From: Cercophora sp. LCS_1
Taxonomy: Eukaryota > Ascomycota > Sordariomycetes > Sordariales > Lasiosphaeriaceae
Reading direction: 5' to 3'
NCBI GenBank assembly: GCA_036250225.1
Contig: JAPZLL010000026.1
Coordinates: 434,001-498,000 of the forward strand
Length of the DNA: 64,000 bases
This document shows, one piece after another, positions 35,451-46,630 of the stretch (the stretch's first letter is position 1; every line of letters begins with the position of its first letter). The notes beneath the pieces were generated by a model. The model made no database searches, was not told the DNA's origin, and saw nothing but the letters and a program-made list of their open reading frames with translations. Position numbers and translations under genes: made by a program.

Positions 35451-37156
35451 ATGGAAGCTGTCCTGTCGCGAGTCGAGCTTTATGAGCATCGGTGGTGGGC
35501 TCTTGGCTTTTCCATTTTGGCCCTTTACCTGGGCCACAAGATCCAGGGATACCGGCGTCTCAGCTCGTTCAAGGGCCCTTTCGGTGTGGGATTTACGTCT
35601 TTTTCTCATTCCTGGTCGTTTCTCACCTGGAGATCGCATTTGTTTTATGAGGAGGTTTGCGATCAATATGGTGCGTGTGCCTCTCGAGTTTGCATCTGCG
35701 CGGTTATTGATACACCCACAAGGAACAATTGCTCGTGTCGGCCCCAATGACCTCATCACGTCCTCCCCAGAGTTGCTGGCCCACATGAGCGCTGTCCGCT
35801 CGCCGTATTCCAGAGGGAAATGGTATAACCGCGCAACGAGGTACCAGCCTGGAAAGGACCACGTCTTTAGCGAGCTTGACGAGGAGAAGCACGAGAAACG
35901 GCGGCAGCAGATGGCTCGTGGTGTCAGTGTGCCCATCTCATCACCTGACAGATACAGACGCGCTGACTGTGCAACATGGAACAGTACTCGGGCAAGGAGA
36001 ACATCTCCCTTGAAAGCTCCATCGACACGCACGTCTCACAACTAATCCATCTCATCCGCTCCAAATACCTCTCCACCGATGAAACCGCGCGTTCGTTTGA
36101 CTTTGCCCGCAAGATCCAGTACTTCACACTCGACGTAATCAGCCAAGTTGGCTTCGGCGAGCCATTTGGCGATCTCGCCGCCGACGAGGATGTCAACGAG
36201 TACGTCAAAGCCGGCGAAATCGGGCTGACGGTGTGCACCATCGGTCTAGCCCTGGGGATCACCTGGTTCCTACAACTGCCCCTTGTCGCCCGCGCCCTCG
36301 GTCCCTCGGAGAATGATGTCGTTGGCTTCGGACGCATGATTGCCAACGCGCGCTCGCTCATCCGGAAGCGCCTGGAGCGCGAGACGGATAACCGCTCCGA
36401 TATGCTCGCGTCGTTTGTGAGGAGCGGTCTCGATGCCGAGGAACTGCTCTCCGAGACGGTGCTGCAGATTATTGCCGGGTCGGATACGTCGGCTTCGGCG
36501 CTACGGAGCATCATGTTGTATCTATTGTCGCATCCGAGGGTTTACGCAAAGCTGCAGGCCGAGGTTGATGCAAAGTCACGGCAGCGGAAATATGAGGGTG
36601 TCGTCCCTGATTCCGAGGTCAGGAAACTGCCCTATCTTCAGGCTGTCATCAAGGAGGGGATGCGGATGCACCCGCCCATCAGCGACTCGGTTCCGAAACG
36701 GGTTCCCGATGGTGGCGATACCGTTGTGGTTGATGGCCAGTCTGTCTTTTTGCCTGGCGGTGCGCTTATCAGCTACGCGGCGTGGCCTCTGCATCATAGC
36801 AAGGCAATATTTGGGGATGATGCTAGTGTTTTTCGCCCTGAGAGATGGCTTGTCGAGAAGGATGAGAGGAGGATGGCTGAGATGAATCGGACGCATGAGC
36901 TCATTTTCGGATATGGCAAGTACCAATGCTTGGGGAAGCCGGTTGCCTTGATGGAGATTGGAAAGGCGGTTTTTGAGGTACGTTTGTCGTCCGCAATGGG
37001 TGTGTGTTTTGACTGATCGATGCCTAGCTGCTACGGAACTTTGAGTGGTGTCTTTGCAAGCCGGAAGATCCCTGGAAAGAATATAACTGTATGGGGATCT
37101 TTGTGCACAGTGATATGTGGGTCACGGCGACGGAGAGGAAGTTGAAGGAATGGTAG
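35451..37156 (+). CDS. Cytochrome P450, pisatin demethylase-like (CYP57-like) group
   Basis: Exons 35451-35670, 35723-35922, 35985-36977 and 37028-37156 give 513 aa. The start precedes an N-terminal membrane anchor (about 16-32). Visible P450 elements are YGTIARVGPNDLITSSPE, MARGYSGKEN, the I-helix AGSDTSASALR, the ExxR motif in KEGMRMHPP, the PERF-like FRPERW, and the heme loop FGYGKYQCLG with Cys at about 455. The order and wording resemble fungal pisatin demethylase-like enzymes; the substrate is unknown. It is intact, unlike the P450 at the right end of the window. No biosynthetic backbone gene lies nearby. Confidence 0.93.
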
Positions 37157-37651
37157 AATACCTATCTAGGTAGTTGGGTATTCGTATGAGGTTATGACGG
37201 CGTTCAAGTTACTTTTGCATAGGAATCGACACTGCCTGTCTTGGTCTAACTTGGTCACGACACCCACTGACCTCGAAGGATGGTCCGAGGTGACATTGTG
37301 CCACAGCCTTAAACTTTCCAATTGGTGGGTCCGGAGCCTACCAATGCCCTGAAGGCCGTGTCTCTGAGCTTGAGGCAAGGGTCCAGCCATTCATGGAGCT
37401 GTTCTAGCCATTTCTCAAAAGAGCATCAAGGATGGGAGCCAGGATGCGGTCGGACCCCCATCCTTCCCGTGGAAGAGGCGTTCCGGTACGCCATTGAGTA
37501 GCATCGTTGACGACAGCTCGGATTCTACTCGGATTTCTCTCGGATAGCAAACTATAAAGCTCCGCCTCTCCATCTCTTTGTTGGGCCTGTTCCTTCACCA
37601 GTCAACCTTCGGCTCGTTTCTTCCCATCGTCTTCTCGTCAGCTCCTTCGAG
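37157..37651. other. Intergenic and promoter of a small secreted protein
   Basis: TATAAA at 37553-37558 lies about 100 bases before the next ATG. Nothing else noted. Confidence 0.4.
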
Positions 37652-37942
37652 ATGGAGATCAAGAGCTTAGTCTTCGCCCTCTTTGCGGCTACCACTGTTG
37701 CCCTCCCCGGCCCCCCTTCGGACGGGAACAGCCTCCCTCGTGGTCTCTTGGTGCCAAGGGACCAATGCGCTGCCGCTGGACCCATGTGTACGGGAGAAAA
37801 GTGGTGGCCCGATTGCCCCGGCGGGTATTGCACACCGTTCCAAGGTCCCCATATTGGATTCTGGTGCTGCGTGAGTCACTCTACAACGTCGGTGAAAATT
37901 TGCCGGGATACTGATTGCTACATATTCCAGCCTGGAACCTAA
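37652..37942 (+). CDS. Small secreted Cys-rich protein
   Basis: Exons 37652-37870 and 37931-37942 give 76 aa. A signal peptide (about 1-17) is followed by a possible short pro-region ending in LLVPR and a mature part of about 40 residues with six Cys (three likely disulfides), ending in WCCPGT. The intron (GTGAGT, CAG) is 60 bp, a multiple of three with no stop, so keeping it would give a 96-aa form with eight Cys. The family is not recognised; size and Cys content fit an effector-like or antimicrobial-type secreted peptide, which is inference. Confidence 0.7.
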   Translation: MEIKSLVFALFAATTVALPGPPSDGNSLPRGLLVPRDQCAAAGPMCTGEKWWPDCPGGYCTPFQGPHIGFWCCVSHSTTSVKICRDTDCYIFQPGT

Positions 37943-38516
37943 GCCTAGCGAGTTGGTATTGTGGGTGGAATGACAGAAAAGATCCGCATCGGGTTTGCTG
38001 GGGATCTGACATCCCAAGAAACCTTTAAGCTTTTGATATCATAAATACAAGCCAAGTTACCCCTAGCTCTAGTCCTCCTGCGCTTGCATGAATTTATCTC
38101 GTTCCGTGGACGGGCTCTTTGTCTTTCTACAATGACGGGCCCGAGGATTTTCAGCAATCTTTTTCTCGGTGGTCGGCCGTAGCGTGAGATCCACGCCTTT
38201 CTATACTGCCCTGAAGCAAGGTTTCAGTAGGATCAAGAAGTAAGGACGAAACTTACGGTAGGGGGAGACTGACCACAGTCGGCGTACTCTTGGACACGCA
38301 GAGGCACAACCATTGCGAGCGCAACAAGTTGTCCAAGACAGTCACTCACCATCCATGCGAGGTTGAACTTCAGAGCAGTAATCTTAAATTATCCAGACGT
38401 AGAATACGTCATGCTCGCTTGAAAATAGATATAAAAAAGGAAATGCAAGAAGCATAAAACACCCCGCCATGATACAGCATATAAGTGGAACTTGTTCTCC
38501 ATCACAAGTGTACCAC
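37943..38516. other. Intergenic, convergent 3' ends
   Basis: Nothing supported as coding. Confidence 0.35.
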
Positions 38517-39791
38517 TCAAATCCGAGACACCTTCCTCGTTGAAGCAGATCCCAATTCCTTGAGCCATTTCTCCAGGCGTCGAATCCAAGAGCTCCTGTC
38601 ATTCCGATTGCGGCCATGAGGCTCCCACACCACAACCGGGCCAGCTCCCGGCTGCACGGACTGGGCCCTCTCCTCGGCCTCCTTCAGGGACGCCAAAACG
38701 CCCTGCAACCGTTGCCTGAGTTCAGAATTCTCCGTCACCAGTCTCTCCTTCTCCAATTCGGCTCCAACAAGCTGCTCCCGCGCCTGCAGGATTTCCGCCT
38801 CCCTCTGCCGCTGACTTCCAGCCGATTCGGCGTCTTTCTCTCTCAACCGCTGTCGCAACTCTTGGATCTCGGCGTCTCGTTGCTGGTTAACCCTCCTCAT
38901 CTCCTCGCGCGACGTCTTGGACCGAGAAAGTCTCTTGCGGAGCTCTTCCACCCCTTGCTGCGTGGTGTCGTTATGCAACTTCTCGTCCTCGAGTTGCTCG
39001 CATCGTTTGGTAAGACTCTCGTTGTCGAGCTTGATGGTTCGAACCTCACCCCTGAGAGAATCGTTATCCTTTCGAAGTCTCGTTATCTCGGACTTGAAGA
39101 AGGGCATATTCGATGCTTCTTCTTTGAGCTTGCTGTGCTCCTTTAGGAGAGTAGACCTCTCGGAAATCTTCAGAGCCTCTTCTTCCTCAAGCGATCTGCA
39201 TTGCTGCTCGAGGTTCTTGTTCTTGACCTCGAGGACCGAAACCTTGTCCTGAGTCTCGGCAAGGTCCTTGGCGAATTTTGTCTTGTCCATTTTGAGGGCG
39301 GAAAGTAAGCCCTCCAGCTTTTGGATCTGTTGGATGTACTCGGCTCGGTCATCTTGTGTTGCGCCGACTGATCGTGAGCCATTCGTCAGAGTCTGGCTCG
39401 ATGCAAACTGCGGAGCAAGAACTGGATGGAAAGACGGGGTGGGTTGAGAAGCCTCGAGCTCTGCCGCCTTTCTTGTTGCGTTGTATCGATCGACTGCCTG
39501 TTTGAGAACATGTTGCCACTCCCGTACGATCCTGTCTTGTTGGTTTGCGTGCCAATCTCGACAGAGGCAATACTTGGCGAGAGAACGCAGGTCGGCTGTT
39601 GTCACGTTTGGGGGCGGTCTTGTAGCCATTGATGCGACGAGTGCCAAGGCGTTTCTGGCATCTGGGTCGCCCGATCGCTTCTGCCATCCGCATCGATCGC
39701 CGTCTCGGCGGGCGCCACGGCATTGGATGTCTGCGCCGGTGGCGTTGCCGGAGACTTTGAAAACATTGTTGGGGTCCCAGAGTGCGGCCAT
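38517..39791 (-). CDS. Coiled-coil protein with N-terminal Cys motif
   Basis: Single exon, 424 aa from the ATG at 39791; the frame is open a further 108 bases upstream but that part is Ser/Pro-rich and likely 5' leader. Residues 24-100 hold a compact Cys/His pattern (IQCRGARRDGDRCGW, then LAKYCLCRDWH) that resembles small putative zinc modules found at the front of other fungal proteins. Residues about 155-385 form a long coiled coil rich in Glu, Lys, Leu and Gln (RSLEEEEALKISERSTLLKE and similar). The tail is basic with Trp. Function unknown; a structural or scaffold role is only a guess. Confidence 0.8.
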   Translation of the reverse strand: MAALWDPNNVFKVSGNATGADIQCRGARRDGDRCGWQKRSGDPDARNALALVASMATRPPPNVTTADLRSLAKYCLCRDWHANQQDRIVREWQHVLKQAVDRYNATRKAAELEASQPTPSFHPVLAPQFASSQTLTNGSRSVGATQDDRAEYIQQIQKLEGLLSALKMDKTKFAKDLAETQDKVSVLEVKNKNLEQQCRSLEEEEALKISERSTLLKEHSKLKEEASNMPFFKSEITRLRKDNDSLRGEVRTIKLDNESLTKRCEQLEDEKLHNDTTQQGVEELRKRLSRSKTSREEMRRVNQQRDAEIQELRQRLREKDAESAGSQRQREAEILQAREQLVGAELEKERLVTENSELRQRLQGVLASLKEAEERAQSVQPGAGPVVVWEPHGRNRNDRSSWIRRLEKWLKELGSASTRKVSRI

Positions 39792-40995
39792 GATGGACGA
39801 GTCTCGGTTTGGACGAGGTTGGGTTGAGGTGGGTGAGAGAATTGGAGGTTGAGATGCTGAATGACCCCGCTCTGAAGCGTTCGATGATAGGGCAAGCATT
39901 GGGCCTTTTATCGCAATGTTCGTCCGGGATGGGTGGCAGAGCCTTACGTCCCAGAACAGCCAGTGGCTTGCGGGTGGGCGCTGCAGGTGCCGGGGGCCCG
40001 GTTGAGCGCTAAGATCCCCACGATGAATGCGCCATTGCCGCCTTTACCCAATGTGATATTGGTGGTCGGCTTTTTAGGCCTGTAAGGTTGATGCTCTGAA
40101 AGGATCGAATCGTTTAGACTCAGGCAAACGGGATTCGGTCACGAGGAAGGGGTTTCCCGTCAACTGAGGACATCAAATACACGAACCCATGCCTGAAAAC
40201 AACTTGAGAAAGTCGTCGCGATCATTACCTAGTGCTAACGTTTGAAGGGGCTTCGAATACCTCTGTCGCCATCGTCCAGGCATCGCGTCCAACGGGGTTT
40301 AGTTTGATCAATATAATGCGACGAGTTGACGCGACATACATGCTGGTGTGGTGTGCTGGTGTGGGATTTTTGCTTTGAGCAATGTGGAAACCTAGGTACA
40401 TTAATTTGACTGACGTGCTACCAGAAGTTCGCAATGACCTGCAGTCTCCCCTGTGTGCAATTGTTGCCAAGTCTAACCCTGAGCGCGCACCGTCGTGCGT
40501 AGTTTTCGGTCAAAACGCCACAGGAGAAACGAGGCGGAATATTGCGTTTCAAACCCGCGCGAAGACCCGCAGGAGATGAAAGGCCTGATGATGCAGACCT
40601 GAGGCTGTGCAAAAATCGGATGGTGTTGGTGGCCAAGACTGTCCATGCGCTTCAATAGCACCACGCTAGGCCTCGCTTTAGGACACTTGGCGATCAAGGG
40701 GGTTAAGGCTGTCTAATTCTGAACTGCGAAGTCGGAGACAGCAGCTGCATCTGTTTGCCCTGACAAACTCATGCATTTCCCCTGAGTTCTCGTTCATACA
40801 GACTAGAATATTTGCGCAGGCAAGCCCTCAACGAGGCAAGAATGGTCAAAAGAAATAAGCGAACACCCTAATGCAAGGAACAGAGATGATACCTGAATCG
40901 TGTATTGATGAACCGAGAAAAGGGGAGCAGCTGAACAGGAAATAAAGCCGAGTTAACACCGTTTTGAGACCAAAAATTAACCACGAATCCTGTGC
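39792..40995. other. Intergenic region
   Basis: 1.2 kb between the coiled-coil gene's promoter (minus) and the 3' end of the next minus-strand gene. No supported gene. Confidence 0.4.
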
Positions 40996-41371
40996 TCAAG
41001 CGCCAGTGTACGAAGAATATGGGACCTGGGAGCTCGGCACCCCATTCTGCACGTAGCCGTTTTGCATCTGGGCGATATTTGTTGCCATGGCCCAGTTATT
41101 TGCTGGCGCCGAGGTGGTGCCAGTCGAATATCCCCCTGAGTATCCGCCACCACCGGAGTAGTGTCCTCCACTTGATCTAGGGTAGGAGGACGATGTCTTT
41201 CCCGAGGAGCCGTATTGAGTTGGGCGTGCGTACGGTGTATCGTCGTCGTCTGGGAAGAGTTGAGTCAGGACTTGGTTGCCACGTCAAGTATGAAGGAACG
41301 AACTTACCGGCGCAAAGGGCCGCACAACAAGCACCGAGGCAGCAGAGAGCTGCGATCTCAGCACCGCACAT
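40996..41371 (-). CDS. Short protein with Cys-rich N-terminus and Gly/Ser/Tyr-rich tail
   Basis: Exons (minus) 41308-41371 and 40996-41249 give 105 aa. The 58-bp intron has GTAAGT, CTGAC and CAG signals and joins in frame. The first 20 residues hold six Cys in a hydrophobic setting (IAALCCLGACCAALCA), resembling a palmitoylated or CYSTM-like membrane tag rather than a signal peptide. The rest is low in complexity: Gly/Ser/Tyr repeats (GGHYSGGGGYSGGYS), then an Asn/Gln-containing stretch. I do not know the function. The family resemblance to CYSTM proteins is by pattern only; those usually have the Cys block at the C-terminus. Confidence 0.7.
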
Positions 41372-42270
41372 CCTCGTTGCCAAGAAGTATAAGTGGTACA
41401 CTATGAGTGGTTCGATTCGATTAAGCGGTGTAAGGGTAAGTTCTGTCGTTGATGAGCCAAGAGCTGCTGAATCCAGTGTATCTTGAGGTGAGCTGGATGC
41501 TGAGAACTCTTTGCTTGATATAAACTTATATGATGTTGGTGAGGGACTTGTTGTGATCACATCATGATCATTTTCTGCGACGCGCATGCCCTAGTTGAGC
41601 AGAGAGCTGATGTGGTCCCATCACACCACCAAGATCAAGCAGGGCCTCGAACGTGAACAGGAACCCCCACGGACGGGCTTTTGGTCTTTACAAGAGCCCT
41701 TTATTGCCTTGCTTGCTTTTAGGGATTTCTTACATGTGACGGAAGTTAAGCATGGGGTGACAACGAGTTGGTTACCTTCCTCGAAGACTTGGAAGATTCG
41801 GTGTAGTCTGGTGCAGCTGCGGCTGAACGCAGTGGCGTGTTACCCCTCGTTCAACTGTCGATGAGAAAAGCCACAGAGGAAACATTCTGCCAATCCGGTA
41901 AAGTTGTGAGCGCCTCATTTCTCGAAACAGCTAAGCGGCAAGGAATTTGGCGTGACGTTCTTGGCCATGTTGTGAGATGGATGCAAGCGGACAACTCGCC
42001 GTATCATACGTGGCTACGAGCGAGACACCATGAGATGCTGATCCAGACTGCACTGCCACCGGCACGTGTTATCCCCGAGAGGCTTCTATATCGAGATGGC
42101 CTTGTAAGCGGGTGGCGTTACTTTTTCTCGGTGGTATATACGTCGAGACTCGCACCGAGTCTGGTCTCTCGCACGGATTTCTCCGATCTACTGCTCTCTA
42201 ATCTTGCTTGACGCTGACCCTTACACTTTGCAGAGCTCGTTTCCAAGACATTTTGCTTCTGCGAGTTCAA
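41372..42270. other. Intergenic, divergent promoters
   Basis: No supported gene. A possible non-coding first exon and intron for the next gene may end at the TTTGCAG near 42233, but this cannot be settled from sequence. Confidence 0.35.
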
Positions 42271-44769
42271 ATGGCTTTGGTGCCCCGACAAGGATCCCGA
42301 GACCTGTCAACGTTTCGAGTCGTCCCAGGGGCGATGGATTCCAACAGGCTCTCCAGTCCGATTCAGATGGTCCCCGAGGATCGGCCAAAGGACACCGAAC
42401 AGCAACGCGCCGTGGTCAGATTTCTACGCCGTGAGTTGCAGAGCAGCTGGCACCCGAGCTTCCACTATACCACGGTGTTGATTCGCAACGTCGCCGACTC
42501 GCTCCATGCTTTCAGCTCCCAAGATGTCGCTAGCATGAGGATATCCTGCACAAAAGAAGTTCAACTTCCCGGTGGGTGAGTCCACACTGCTTTCTGCTGT
42601 TGCTTTTATGGCGTTTTGACTAATAGGACCTGTGATAAACACGCAGCAACGTGACTATTCGTCAGGTGATTGAGAAAGTCAGAGTCGATTGCCGCTATGC
42701 GGTTGACCAGCTTGACAAGGACATGGACAAAATTGCAGGGTATTGCGAGGAGCTGCATGGAGAGATCGGGCCTGTGAGTACCTCCATGTGAATTGCTGTC
42801 AGGGCTTTCTGGGGCTGATGCAGGATCTTAGCTTCGCCGTCTACTGAGAGTGATGTTCGCCGACAGCAAACCTCCTGAGGGAATGATGGAGGACTACGTT
42901 CAACAAGCCTGCCGAATCCAGAAAGAACTGGTCAATCGGCAGGCCCAGTCCGTCAGCAGCTGGTATTCCCTCGCCACTTATGTCTCCAGCATCAAGAAGG
43001 CCCTAGACGAGCAACTGGGTGAGTGTCATATCGGCTCCTAAGCCGAGGTTTACGCTGACATACAGCTACACAGAAACACTAAAAGACCAAAGGGCTGCCC
43101 TTGAAAAGAGGTTGAAGGATTTGCAGGACAGTTTGGTCGACCCCAAGGCAGAGCTAGATGACTCGCAGCAGAAGTGCGCCCGACTCAGGAGCGATGTTCG
43201 GGATCTCACTCAGGAACGAGACGGCCTCGGCGTCGAGCTGAGAGGGGTCAGAAGAAGAATTCAGAAACTTGAAGACGACATGACTTTTTTACCGCAGGAG
43301 GTGGAAGATCTCAGAGAAGCCATCGACGCCGATGAGCAAGAGCTTGAACAGGATGAGAAAACAGAGAGGGACCGACAACAACGTTGGGACAAGGAGAACC
43401 AGGCGTCTGAGCAAGGTATGCCGTAAATTTCATGATTTTGATCTGTAGATGCTGACTCTCCCGCAGGTGCTCTTTGGGCTGCATTCGACTATTGCTGGGG
43501 CAGTGCCGAGACACAAAAACGACGAAAGTGGGACCAGAGTTCAAGGCAGAGGAGGAATAACCTCGATCGACAGAAGTCGAGAGTCAAGGAGATGCAGCAG
43601 ACAATGCGAGCCAATACCAACGAACTGAAAAGTCTGAAGACTAGGAAGGGACATCTCGAGGATGGGAGAATTGGCCGCCTTGACGACGAGATCAGCACTC
43701 TTGACACTGGCAAAGCCGAAGAAGCAGTCACAGAGAGGTCGGAGTTGGTGAGAAAGATTGAAGCCGATATTGATGCCGTCAAAGTTCAGATCATAGAAGT
43801 GGTAAGCTCATGTCTCCCCTTCAGCATGTTACGCGTCGTTTGACTGCCAGAAGGATGACTATGAAGCGCTTGTTCCTGCTCTCCGGGCAAACTTCTCGAC
43901 AATGGAGAATAGCGCTTGCTTTACATATTCGGCATACTCACACACCCTCGAGAAGCTGGAGGAATACGGTCCCATTCTAACAAGCATAGCCAGGGGTGTT
44001 CAGGGATGGAGGTCGAATGGAGTTGACCCCAAGGTTAGTGTCCAGGCCCTGCGACGTTTCGAGATGACAACTCGAACTCACACACCAAGCAGGACGTCAT
44101 CGAAACTACAATCAACCTTCGCTACCGTTATATCGTAGCCCAGCACATGTCAAGGTCCTGTAGCACTGTCTGCAAGACGGTATTCGCTCAGGGATTGTCG
44201 GAAATAGCACACCTTGGGACAGTACCATCTACCGAGCAGTCCGGCGATGGCTTTGCCTCTTCGTCAAGGCGTATTCAGTATCAGACTGCCTCGCGAGACA
44301 TCGATAAAATGTATGTCTACGGGGCTCAAGCAACCCGTGGGTTTGAGAGAATGAATCAGAGGATCTCCACGGGCAGAAGCTTCGACGAGGGGCTGGTGGC
44401 GGATGAGTTCACCGATGTAAGTGCAGTTTGTCTCACGGTATTGAGAGTACTCCACTAACAGGGATTTAGACACAGAGAGCTTGTCTCGAAGCTCTTCACG
44501 AAGCCCTCCGTGATGTCATCAACTCAACGCCACCACGGACTCTCTGGCCCTCTCGGATGCCCCGAATGTTGATGTGGACAGGGCTGAAGCGCCAGCGGGC
44601 CATCGAGGAGTGGGCGAACACGACGCTTGGAAGAGGAGAGGGAACAACGGACCAGAAATATAATAGGCCCCAGGAACTATGGGGAGGCCGAACACTCGAG
44701 ACTCCAGAGCTGCACGGGGACCGTGGCGGGAATGACGAGGTTGGGGGTGGCTTACAACAGGGGTATTGA
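42271..44769 (+). CDS. Multi-exon coiled-coil protein of unknown function
   Basis: Eight exons: 42271-42575, 42647-42773, 42832-43018, 43074-43415, 43467-43801, 43851-44033, 44093-44416 and 44470-44769, giving 700 aa. All seven introns (49-71 bp) keep frame. The N-terminal 100 residues look globular. A long coiled coil, rich in Glu/Lys/Gln/Arg, covers about residues 195-435 (ETLKDQRAALEKRLKDLQD, KSRVKEMQQTMRANTNELKS). The C-terminal third is mixed, with several Arg-rich helices. No known domain is seen. This is the most intron-rich gene in the window. The acceptor of exon 3 (TTAG at 42831) was chosen because the CAG seven bases earlier leads into stops. Confidence 0.75.
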
Positions 44770-45712
44770 ACGGTATCGGTTGACAGTGAATACCTAAGGT
44801 ACCTACCTACCTTATGGAGTTGGGCTCGCAAATTTTCACTTTTTCATTCAACTTGGTCAATCATGGCAGGCTGGACACTGGAGAAGCTCTGGCCGTAAAA
44901 ATTAGCTGACAATATCTCCATTGGGCAGGAGCCTACTTCTGTTCCCTCAAAGTTCGTTGCCACCCGGGTAGTTTTCAACCAGAAGGCTGTCGCCAAATTT
45001 ACGTCCCTCGATTACAATCCATGTATCTGTGTTCAAAGTCTGGATCCCTCAGTTTAGCCTAAACCACGAGTCTCAAAGCTGCCTCGGTACAGGCAGGTAG
45101 GCAGCGTATGCGTTTGCGTATCTGCTGGGAGCTGTGCGCTTGCGGGGTACCCTGGTGCACGTTCTGGCCCTTGTCAAATGGAAAGGTTTGCAGACTTTAC
45201 TCGTACCCTCAGCTTTCGGTGTGGCCGAATGTGTGTATTCTAGGCGAGGAGGATGGGATTTCATCTCGCCTTGGCATATACGCGGAGTTTCTCAGCTGAA
45301 GCTGAGTAAGATTCTCTGCCGCAGCGCATGGGTGAAACCCCACCTATCTAACATCGTTACACCGTCTGCGGTCATGTCTCCGTGTTTGGAAGGTCAGTCG
45401 ACCGATCATGTGTTCGCCAGGATTGAAGAAGACGTCGGGTGTGGGTGTGGTAAAAGACTGGTCGTGTATTTAAGACTCTCTCCTCTCCTGAGATCTACTC
45501 CATTCACCTTCGTTGTTCCCCATCGAGCAGAAAAAGAATCATCAAGCATTTCTGACTTTCCCATCCATCAACTCTACCTCTGCCAAATCACCGAAGGTGA
45601 GCTTCATGTGCAAACCCAGCCGACCAGCTTTGAGCGCCTATCCGGAATTGATCTAACGCAAGGGCTAGTTACAACGATTGGATCGACACAATCGCTCGAC
45701 AGCTCCGACGTC
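44770..45712. other. Intergenic and leader of a secreted protein
   Basis: No supported gene. The frame of the next gene is open for 193 codons upstream of its signal peptide, but that stretch has no protein-like features and contains a TATTTAAG promoter-like element near 45467. Confidence 0.4.
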
Positions 45713-46075
45713 ATGATCATCCCATCATCCCTTCTTGTCGCTGCCTTGGTCAACGTGGCCCTCGCCGCCGATTGTCCCAGCGACCAACGCCCGTGTGTGA
45801 AATTCGGCACTTCGTGCATCTTCAATTTGCCCGGCAACCACGTCACAGGCGTGATTGGCAGCTACAGGCCTGATTGCTCGGGTCATTGCTTCCAGTACGA
45901 CAGCTTCGGGTCGATCTCGGCAGCCGGTAACGGGCTCTATGGCACCCGTTGTCACGTGTATTCCGATGTCAACTGTCAAAACGAGATTCTCGACACCGGA
46001 AATCAGGTGAACAACGGCGACTGCCACATCTTGTCGCCTTCGGGGAAGTCGATGAAGTGCTACTACCATTGCTAG
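45713..46075 (+). CDS. Small secreted protein with ten cysteines
   Basis: Single exon, 120 aa. The start was chosen at the ATG opening a clean signal peptide (MIIPSSLLVAALVNVALAA). The mature protein has ten Cys, enough for five disulfides, spaced through the whole chain, with phrases such as RCHVYSDVNCQNEIL and GDCHI. The short beta-rich repeats recall small secreted gamma-crystallin-like or effector-type proteins, but I cannot assign a family. It is likely extracellular. An intergenic gap of over 0.5 kb separates it from the reductase gene downstream. Confidence 0.75.
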   Translation: MIIPSSLLVAALVNVALAADCPSDQRPCVKFGTSCIFNLPGNHVTGVIGSYRPDCSGHCFQYDSFGSISAAGNGLYGTRCHVYSDVNCQNEILDTGNQVNNGDCHILSPSGKSMKCYYHC

Positions 46076-46630
46076 GTGTGCCCTGCCACTTTGCCTGTTG
46101 CTCGTTTATGGGGTCGCAAGCAATGAAGCAGAGAGGAGAGGGAAGGAGAGGGCAAGATTTCATCTTGATATGCATTCTTACCACTCATTCAGTTCACTTG
46201 GAGGCGGTAATATTGCTCAATTCAACAAGTCTGAAATGCTGCCCTCACCTAGTCTATCAAGGTTGCTTTTGTGACACTCTTCCGCCCGGTTTTTGTTGCA
46301 GTCAAGGCGATGAGTAATGCCGTGACACACGAGGATCACATGTCTCGCCCTGCCAATGACATGACACGGCATTATGTAAGGTATCCCGGCTGATCCGCCA
46401 AGTCCTTTGGCAACACCAAATTTCCGTGGAGAAGTGAACTTGAACATGCAGCCCAGCGATTACGCGATCTCGACAAGTCCAATGTCACAAAGTCCCTTAC
46501 GGCACACCACCCGTCTCACGAGTCTATTTAACCCCAAGAAGGTCTCCATTCTCTTTGTTTCCGCCGACATCACTCACCACTGGCTTTCAATATCCCTGTC
46601 CCGCAAATCACGGACACACCACGACATAAA
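46076..46630. other. Intergenic between co-oriented genes
   Basis: 3' UTR of the secreted protein and promoter of the reductase. Nothing supported as coding. Confidence 0.35.

Noticed and set aside
26773..37156. O-methyltransferase and P450 as parts of a secondary-metabolite cluster
   Set aside because: They are 8 kb apart with AP-2 mu and other housekeeping genes between them, and no PKS, NRPS or terpene synthase is present.
45134..45712. N-terminal extension of 193 codons for the ten-Cys secreted protein
   Set aside because: It would bury the signal peptide inside the protein, and a promoter-like element lies within it.
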